Below, piece after piece: positions 58,124-64,000 of a stretch of 64,000 nt of DNA (position 1 is the stretch's first letter; the number at the start of each line of letters is the position of its first letter). This stretch comes from Pseudomonadales bacterium. GTDB lineage: Bacteria > Pseudomonadota > Gammaproteobacteria > Pseudomonadales > DC-out160. The position numbers and the translations under genes were made by a program. Below the pieces are notes generated by a model that was given only the letters and a program-made list of their open reading frames with translations, did not search any database and was not told the origin of the DNA. The stretch spans positions 1 through 64,000 of the forward strand of contig JAHRWA010000058.1 in assembly GCA_019090455.1 (NCBI GenBank), read 5' to 3'.

Positions 58124-58678
58124 ATGCGCCGTGGCACCATTATTTCATTTATTTTATCTTTAACCACACTTCTTATCTGCAACAGTGCGCGGAGTGAAAG
58201 CCTCGACACCAGCCTGAGCAATGACTCACTCCGCTTACAATATACCTCTTCATTACAAAGCAATGATCTGAATATCAGCGCCGATTTTTTACATCATGAA
58301 GATGATGGCGACCTAGGAGGTATTGGTCTCTTTGTCAGCGGCAGTTCCAGCCTAAGAAAAAGCGGTGTCGGTGGCAAATTCATTTATTTTAACAGTGAAA
58401 GTATTGACGGTGCGGCCTTAGCTTTGGGTGGTTTTTTTCGCCATACACTGTCAGCTGCGAATTTAATTAGTATTAGAGGGGATTTATATTACGCTCCGGG
58501 AGTAGTGGCGTTCAATGATGCCGACCGGTATTTCGAGATTAGCTTAAGAATTGAATACAAGCTCATGGATAGAGCAGATATCTTTGTCGGCGCGAGGAAA
58601 GTAGAAATTGGGTTGGATAAAGCGGGGGATGCGGATGTCGACAAGGGTGCTTATGCAGGCCTTATCATTCACTTTTAA
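58124..58678 (+). CDS. YfaZ family outer membrane protein
   Basis: This is a 184-residue exported protein with a signal peptide (IISFILSLTTLLICNSARS) and a beta-rich body resembling YfaZ: SLQSNDLNISADFLHHEDDGDL, GGKFIYFNSESIDGAALALGGFFRHTL, YAPGVVAFNDADRYFEISLRIEYKL, ending YAGLIIHF. The terminal Phe fits an outer-membrane barrel. It lies 148 bp after the DUF481 gene on the same strand and before a strong terminator. Function is unknown. Confidence 0.75.
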   Translation: MRRGTIISFILSLTTLLICNSARSESLDTSLSNDSLRLQYTSSLQSNDLNISADFLHHEDDGDLGGIGLFVSGSSSLRKSGVGGKFIYFNSESIDGAALALGGFFRHTLSAANLISIRGDLYYAPGVVAFNDADRYFEISLRIEYKLMDRADIFVGARKVEIGLDKAGDADVDKGAYAGLIIHF

Positions 58679-58702
58679 TTCGTCCATTTCCGTTTTTTAT
58701 CC

Positions 58703-58739
58703 AATTAAAAAAGGCTGGATTTACCAGCCTTTTTTAATT
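58703..58739. terminator. bidirectional terminator between the yfaZ-like gene and ssb
   Basis: The arms AATTAAAAAAGGCTGG and CCAGCCTTTTTTAATT are perfect 16-nt complements with the loop ATTTA and A/T runs on both sides. It separates the convergent yfaZ-like gene and ssb. Confidence 0.93.
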
Positions 58740-58768
58740 CTTTAGGACCGAAAATTTAATCTCAACCT

Positions 58769-59317
58769 CTAGAACGGAATATCATCATCAAAATCATCAA
58801 AACCCTGACCTGCGTTAGCATTCCCCATCGTCTCAGGCTGCGAACCTCCTTGTGACGATTGTTGTTGTGGAGCCTTATTTTGTCCCGCAGGTGACTGCTG
58901 GTATCCTTGGTTTTGCTGCGCAGCATTTTGAGCGGATCCTTGCTGGAACTCGCCATATCCCTGTTGACCTCCTCCTGCACCTCGGCTATCTAACATTTGC
59001 ATTTCATTGGCCACAATCTCAGTGGTATACCGATCATTACCACTCTGATCTTGCCATTTATTAGTTTGCAAGCGGCCTTCTACATAAATCTTGCTACCTT
59101 TTTTCAAATACTCTCCAGCGACCTCCGCCAATCGCCTGAAGAATACAATTCGATGCCACTCTGTTTTTTCCTGCATTTGACCAGACTGGTCTTTCCAAGT
59201 CTCGCTGGTCGCTAACGTCACGTTAGTTACCGCATTGCCATTAGGCATATACCGAGTTTCCGGATCCTTCCCTAAATTCCCTACCAAAATAACTTTGTTG
59301 ACGCCTCGACTGGCCAT
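58769..59317 (-). CDS. ssb: single-stranded DNA-binding protein
   Basis: SSB coats single-stranded DNA in replication, repair and recombination. The 182-residue protein has the N-terminal OB fold ([23 protein letters not shown] ... [32 protein letters not shown]), a Gln/Gly-rich linker (110-170) and the acidic protein-interaction tip [10 protein letters not shown]. It lies downstream of the MFS gene on the same strand. The ssb-MFS/uvrA arrangement matches Pseudomonas. Confidence 0.97.
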   Translation of the reverse strand: MASRGVNKVILVGNLGKDPETRYMPNGNAVTNVTLATSETWKDQSGQMQEKTEWHRIVFFRRLAEVAGEYLKKGSKIYVEGRLQTNKWQDQSGNDRYTTEIVANEMQMLDSRGAGGGQQGYGEFQQGSAQNAAQQNQGYQQSPAGQNKAPQQQSSQGGSQPETMGNANAGQGFDDFDDDIPF

Positions 59318-59507
59318 ATCGTTTCCTCGTTTTTTGCAAAATTCTCGGTATGTTCTATCCTACCGCCTTTTAACATTAACCTCAGCACTCTTTGATCAAT
59401 CGTTTCTACCCAACAAGGCCACAAAGCGTAGCTCACTTGGATGCAGATCACCCAGCAACTCTGATTGCTTACATATAGCGGGCTGGCATGGAACGCTGAG
59501 CCTTGTG

Positions 59508-60905
59508 CTAATCCAGTTTTGTCGTTAACTGCGTCATCGTCAATTTTTGCAGGGACAAATAATCTAAAGTTTGCTTGTCAACTTTTAGATAAGCCGCATT
59601 TTCCTCGATAATGACGACAGCCTCCTCCACTCCCACAACTGCAAGCAACTTATTTAACAGTTGCTCCGTATTGACGAGCAAAGCGTTATCTATTTTCAAT
59701 AAATAAGATTGTAAAAATCGGGGCTGCTCCATAGATAACACAATTAGCAACCATATCACCATCAACCCAGAGCCAACCAAAAACACGGCACCGGGCCCCC
59801 AAATTCCGTACACGACTCCACCCATTGTACCGCCAGCAAAAGCACCGAAAAACTGAGCGCTAGAATACACTCCCATACACGTCCCTTTACTACCTGCCGG
59901 CGCTATTTTACTAACTAGGGATGGCAACATTGCTTCCAACAAATTAAATGCCATAAAGTACACGAACAAGGCAAAACAAAAGAGCCATAATCGATCATGC
60001 ATTAAAAACATACCCAAGAGCCCCAACATCAACATAGTCACAGCGAGCACAAAGACTTCTCTAATTTTCTTTCGTTTTTCAGCTAATATCATCAATGGAA
60101 GCATCGCGACGAAAGAGGCAATCAATACGGGCAAATACACCATCCAATGCCTCTCTAAATTCAACTGAAACTGATTAACCAAAACTAAGGGCAAAACAAC
60201 AAAGCAAGCGGTCATAACCAGATGCAACAAAAAAATACCGACATCCAATCTCAACAATTCTCTATGGCCTAAAACCTTTTTAAATTCACTCACTTCTGCT
60301 TTCGAGTCTCTATGCACGATTTTAATAGCAGGAGTTGGTACAACCCAGTAACAAATACCAATGCCCACCACCGCCATGCTAGACGTAACCCAAAACAGCC
60401 CTGATAATCCCACATAGCTTGTGAGTATCGGACCAATAACCAATGCCAAAGAAAATGAGGCACCGATACTCATACCCACTATCGCCATCGCTTTCGTTCT
60501 ATTTTCTTCTCTTGTAACGTCCCCAAGCAAAGCCATAATTGCACTGGCAATAGCACCTGCCCCTTGAATTCCACGTCCCGCAATTACACCGTAAATAGTT
60601 TCGGCCTGAGCTGCCACTCCTCCTCCTATCGCGAATAAAATAAGTCCGCCGAAGATAACCGGTTTGCGACCAATACGGTCAGACAATAATCCAAATGGGA
60701 TTTGGAAAATGGCTTGTGTTAATCCATAAACCCCAATAGCAAAGCCCACTAATCCGGGATCAGCCCCTTTGAGCCCACCACCGTAAAGAGAAAAAACAGG
60801 CAACACCATAAAGAGTCCGAGCATTCGCAGTGAAAATAGACTCGCCAAAGAGAGTGCAGCTACTTTTTCACCAGAAGTCATTACTACTGTGTCGGAGAGT
60901 TCCAT
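59508..60905 (-). CDS. MFS transporter with a C-terminal soluble domain
   Basis: This major-facilitator protein has 465 residues, about 12 membrane segments and the loop 2-3 signature GLLSDRIGRKPVIFGG. The usual drug-exporter-like motif GRGIQGAGAIASAIMALLGD is present. After the last membrane segment ~65 hydrophilic residues follow (LLNKLLAVVGVEEAVVIIEENAAYLKVDKQ), reminiscent of a small ferredoxin-like, HMA-type fold but without the CxxC metal site. The substrate is unknown. The gene sits between ssb and uvrA as in Pseudomonas. Confidence 0.85.
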   Translation of the reverse strand: MELSDTVVMTSGEKVAALSLASLFSLRMLGLFMVLPVFSLYGGGLKGADPGLVGFAIGVYGLTQAIFQIPFGLLSDRIGRKPVIFGGLILFAIGGGVAAQAETIYGVIAGRGIQGAGAIASAIMALLGDVTREENRTKAMAIVGMSIGASFSLALVIGPILTSYVGLSGLFWVTSSMAVVGIGICYWVVPTPAIKIVHRDSKAEVSEFKKVLGHRELLRLDVGIFLLHLVMTACFVVLPLVLVNQFQLNLERHWMVYLPVLIASFVAMLPLMILAEKRKKIREVFVLAVTMLMLGLLGMFLMHDRLWLFCFALFVYFMAFNLLEAMLPSLVSKIAPAGSKGTCMGVYSSAQFFGAFAGGTMGGVVYGIWGPGAVFLVGSGLMVIWLLIVLSMEQPRFLQSYLLKIDNALLVNTEQLLNKLLAVVGVEEAVVIIEENAAYLKVDKQTLDYLSLQKLTMTQLTTKLD

Positions 60906-61330
60906 ATATTTAGGGCGTAGTTTCCAGAAAAATCGAGCGCGAATTTTAGCAATTATGGGCAGTACTAGATACTCCTAAAAACGCAACTTGCTATCTGAGA
61001 AAACAAACACACAATCGACCAGTCACTCTCTTAGAGGTAAATGCGCTTAATAAATAACTTGGAAAAATTACGAAGCCACACTACTGCACTACTATCAACA
61101 CACTAATAAAACCTTGAATTAATTATTGTTTTATAATTCTTTCCAAGAATAACCAACCATCCACATGTCGCTCAACTCGAGGAAAGAAAATGTGAAAAGC
61201 CCCCCAACAAATAACTCCTAATATTTGATGAATCCTAGTCCTTGCTCATCCACACATTTGCCTGCTAATACTGTATATTTGTATACTACATTGCCACAAA
61301 AAATTGAGCCAAATCAGGACCTATACGTGA
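60906..61330. other. 425-bp divergent intergenic region between the MFS gene and uvrA
   Basis: This region is A/T-rich and without a gene. It contains a partial LexA-like site at 61271-61286, just ahead of uvrA. No other element was recognised. Confidence 0.5.
61271..61286 (+). promoter_or_regulatory. LexA-box-like site upstream of uvrA
   Basis: CTGTATATTTGTATAC compared with the consensus CTGTATATATATACAG matches at 12 of 16 positions. The left half-site CTGTATAT is perfect; the right half lacks the final CAG. It lies 45 bp before the uvrA start, the place where SOS operators are found in other gammaproteobacteria. It may be a degenerate or species-specific operator, or chance in A/T-rich DNA. 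Confidence 0.4.
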
Positions 61331-64000
61331 ATGGATAAAATTATTGTCCGTGGAGCCAGAACCCACAATCTAAAGAATATCGATATTGAAATACCAAGAA
61401 ATAAACTTGTCGTTATTACCGGCCTATCTGGATCTGGAAAGTCATCTTTAGCTTTCGATACACTCTACGCCGAAGGGCAAAGACGCTACGTAGAATCCTT
61501 ATCTACTTACGCAAGACAGTTCTTGTCTTTGATGGAAAAGCCTGACGTTGACCACATTGAGGGCTTATCCCCTGCCATCGCAATTGAGCAAAAATCCACT
61601 TCACACAACCCGCGATCAACCGTGGGTACCGTCACCGAAATTTACGACTATCTACGACTGCTGTACTCAAGAGTGGGCCAACCTCACTGCCCGACACATG
61701 GCACGAAACTCGAAGCCCAATCAATTAGTCAGATGGTAGACCAAATACTTAACCTACCTGAAGGTTCTAAAATCATGCTATTGGCCCCCATAATCACAGA
61801 TAAAAAAGGGGGACATCGAAGCACTTTAGAAGAACTTGCTGCCCAAGGATATATTCGAGCCAGGATCGACGGAACTATTACTGATCTAGATCAGTTGCCG
61901 AATTTGCGAAAGAGCCAAAAACACACAATCGAGGTTGTCATTGACCGCTTTAAAGTTCGACAGGACATTAAAACACGACTGGCCGATTCACTTGAAACAA
62001 CGCTAAATTTAAGCGACGGGATCGCAATAGCAACAAGCCTAGATAAGAGCAGCAACATCGAGCACCTCTTTTCTACACGATATTCATGTACAAAGTGCGG
62101 ACATAACCTTCCCGAACTTGAGCCAAGACTATTCTCATTTAACAACCCAAACGGAGCCTGCACCACATGTGACGGGTTAGGATCCCATCGTATTTTCGAT
62201 GCAAACCTGATTGTGGCTAATCAAGATATCAGCATCGCGGAAGGCGCGATTAGAGGGTGGGATAGACGAAATAGCTATTATTTTCAAATGCTATCTTCGC
62301 TAGCAGCACACTATCAATTCGACATTGAACAGCCCTATAGGTTATTAAGCGTCGCAGCTCACCACGCAATACTTCACGGTAGCGACGGAATAGAAATTAG
62401 TTTTAATTATTTAAATGATAGGGGCGATACAATCGCAAGAAAACACCCATTTGAAGGTATTATCCCTATCATGGAGCGTAGATATAGAGAAACGGAATCT
62501 CAAGCTGTACGTGAAGATTTAGGAACGTATATTAGCCACACCACATGCGGAGAATGCAAAGGATCTCGTATCAACGAAAACGCTCGACACGTCCTAATAA
62601 ACGGAAAGCCATTACCCGAAATAACCCAATACTCAATCAAGCAAACATTAGAATATTTCTGCGCGATCAGACTAGATGGAGCTCGCCGCAAAATTGGAGA
62701 ACAAATCATTAAGGAAGTGATGAGCAGACTACGCTTCTTAGTGAATGTAGGGCTTGAATACCTCTCGTTGCACCGAAGTGCCGGGAGCCTTTCTGGTGGA
62801 GAAGCCCAACGAATCAGACTAGCGAGCCAGATCGGAGCTGGCCTTGTAGGCGTAATGTACATTTTGGATGAGCCATCTATCGGTCTCCACCAGAGAGACA
62901 ATGAACGACTGCTGGAGACGCTCATGCACCTAAGGGACATGGGAAATACGGTTATAGTTGTCGAACACGATGAGGAAACTATACGAGAGGCGGATTATAT
63001 AATCGATATTGGTCCAGGAGCTGGAGTACACGGAGGTCAAATAATTTCCGAAGGCAACCTAAGAGACATCATAAAATGCCAGAAATCAATCACTGGGCAT
63101 TTTTTATCAGGAAAACGAAAAATATCACTCCCCTCTAAATTATATTCGTTTAACAACAAACGCGTCCTCAGCATTATTAGTGCTAGCGGAAATAATTTGA
63201 AGGAAGTTGACCTACATATTCCAATCGGTTTATTTACCTGCATTACGGGCGTATCAGGCTCTGGTAAATCCACACTAATAAATCAAACTCTCCACCCTAT
63301 TGTCACAAACAGCATCTACGGAAACAATCAAAAGACAGCGCCTTACAAAAGCTACTCAGGAACACAACATTTTGACAAAGTAGTTGACATAGATCAAAAC
63401 CCAATAGGTCGCACACCAAGATCAAATCCAGCCACCTATACTGGGATGTTCACAGCAATTCGCGAGCTCTTTTCTGGCACCGCTGAAGCTCGATCCCGAG
63501 GGTATAAACCTGGTAGATTTAGCTTCAACATTAAAGGGGGGAGATGTGAAGCTTGCCAAGGCGGTGGATTAATCAAAGTTGAAATGCACTTTCTTCCCGA
63601 TATATATGTACCTTGTGACACTTGCAATGGTAAAAGATATAATCGAGAAACATTAGACATAAACTATAAAGGAAAAAATATAAATCAAGTATTAGAAATG
63701 ACAGTGGAAAATGCTTATGAATTCTTTTCCGCAATACCAGTTATCACTAAAAAATTGTGCAGCTTAATAGATGTGGGGCTTTCATATATTACGCTAGGCC
63801 AGCCTGCAACAACCCTTTCTGGCGGGGAAGCACAGAGAGTAAAAATCTCAAAAGAATTATCAAAACGAGATACTGGGAGAACCTTGTACATCCTAGACGA
63901 ACCTACAACAGGCCTACATTTCCATGACATTAATCAATTACTTGCGGTACTGTTTAGACTGAGGGACCAAGGAAATACTGTTATAGTAATTGAGCATAAC
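61331..64000 (+). CDS. uvrA: excinuclease ABC subunit A (partial, runs off the right edge)
   Basis: UvrA finds bulky DNA lesions with UvrB in nucleotide excision repair. The ATG at 61331 begins [18 protein letters not shown], the family start. 890 codons are present without a stop, so about 50 C-terminal residues are missing at the edge. Both ABC modules are visible: Walker [10 protein letters not shown] and GVSGSGKST, signatures [14 protein letters not shown] and [14 protein letters not shown], and Walker [10 protein letters not shown] and [10 protein letters not shown]. The zinc modules CTKCG...CTTCDG and CEACQGGG...[10 protein letters not shown] are intact, with the UvrB-binding region between. 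The reading frame is open throughout. Confidence 0.97.
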   Translation, partial: MDKIIVRGARTHNLKNIDIEIPRNKLVVITGLSGSGKSSLAFDTLYAEGQRRYVESLSTYARQFLSLMEKPDVDHIEGLSPAIAIEQKSTSHNPRSTVGTVTEIYDYLRLLYSRVGQPHCPTHGTKLEAQSISQMVDQILNLPEGSKIMLLAPIITDKKGGHRSTLEELAAQGYIRARIDGTITDLDQLPNLRKSQKHTIEVVIDRFKVRQDIKTRLADSLETTLNLSDGIAIATSLDKSSNIEHLFSTRYSCTKCGHNLPELEPRLFSFNNPNGACTTCDGLGSHRIFDANLIVANQDISIAEGAIRGWDRRNSYYFQMLSSLAAHYQFDIEQPYRLLSVAAHHAILHGSDGIEISFNYLNDRGDTIARKHPFEGIIPIMERRYRETESQAVREDLGTYISHTTCGECKGSRINENARHVLINGKPLPEITQYSIKQTLEYFCAIRLDGARRKIGEQIIKEVMSRLRFLVNVGLEYLSLHRSAGSLSGGEAQRIRLASQIGAGLVGVMYILDEPSIGLHQRDNERLLETLMHLRDMGNTVIVVEHDEETIREADYIIDIGPGAGVHGGQIISEGNLRDIIKCQKSITGHFLSGKRKISLPSKLYSFNNKRVLSIISASGNNLKEVDLHIPIGLFTCITGVSGSGKSTLINQTLHPIVTNSIYGNNQKTAPYKSYSGTQHFDKVVDIDQNPIGRTPRSNPATYTGMFTAIRELFSGTAEARSRGYKPGRFSFNIKGGRCEACQGGGLIKVEMHFLPDIYVPCDTCNGKRYNRETLDINYKGKNINQVLEMTVENAYEFFSAIPVITKKLCSLIDVGLSYITLGQPATTLSGGEAQRVKISKELSKRDTGRTLYILDEPTTGLHFHDINQLLAVLFRLRDQGNTVIVIEHN

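Overview
The window reads as about 64 kb of chromosome from a gammaproteobacterium of the Pseudomonas/Cellvibrio/Saccharophagus kind. The base composition looks mid-40s % GC by eye. The gene order is close to that of Pseudomonas: ilvI-ilvN-ilvC-pssA beside an rRNA operon, clpB-pgeF-rluD/bamD, pilS-pilR, the fimU-pilV-pilW-pilX-pilY1-pilE minor-pilin operon, ribF-ileS-lspA-fkpB-ispH, murJ/rpsT, proB-obgE-rpmA-rplU/ispB, and ssb-MFS/uvrA. Almost all of this is core genome. I see no insertion sequence, prophage, integron, CRISPR array or tRNA gene.

Layout. 1-300 is the promoter and leader of an rRNA operon transcribed leftwards out of the window. 0.6-4.9 kb holds phospholipid and branched-chain amino acid synthesis. 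A gene-poor 0.8 kb gap follows, then a DUF4124 protein, clpB, pgeF, rluD, bamD and nadE. 13.7-24.9 kb is type IV pilus: the PilS/PilR two-component system, an orphan FimT, and the minor-pilin/PilY1 operon. 25-37 kb carries housekeeping genes for isoprenoids, lipoproteins, translation, flavin, peptidoglycan lipid II, proline and ribosome assembly. 38-45 kb is more individual: a protein with exact 26-residue repeats, an outer-membrane protein, a long AT-rich gap with several DnaA-box-like sites and a CAGAAA microsatellite, an ABC1/UbiB kinase, a lipoprotein and an MltC-like transglycosylase.

44.7-52.4 kb is the most interesting part. It is a protein-phosphorylation cluster made of a membrane Ser/Thr kinase, a PP2C phosphatase, an FHA protein with the C-terminal domain typical of type VI secretion Fha/TagH proteins, a caspase-fold lipoprotein with Sel1 repeats and a coiled coil, and two small or bitopic membrane proteins. 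No type VI structural gene is in the window. It looks like the threonine-phosphorylation switch of type VI secretion separated from the secretion genes and joined to an envelope orthocaspase.

52.8-57 kb carries only the gspN-gspC-gspD part of a type II secretion system. 57-64 kb has two small outer-membrane proteins (DUF481, YfaZ), ssb, an MFS transporter, and uvrA, which runs off the right edge. Several convergent gene pairs are separated by near-perfect bidirectional terminators.
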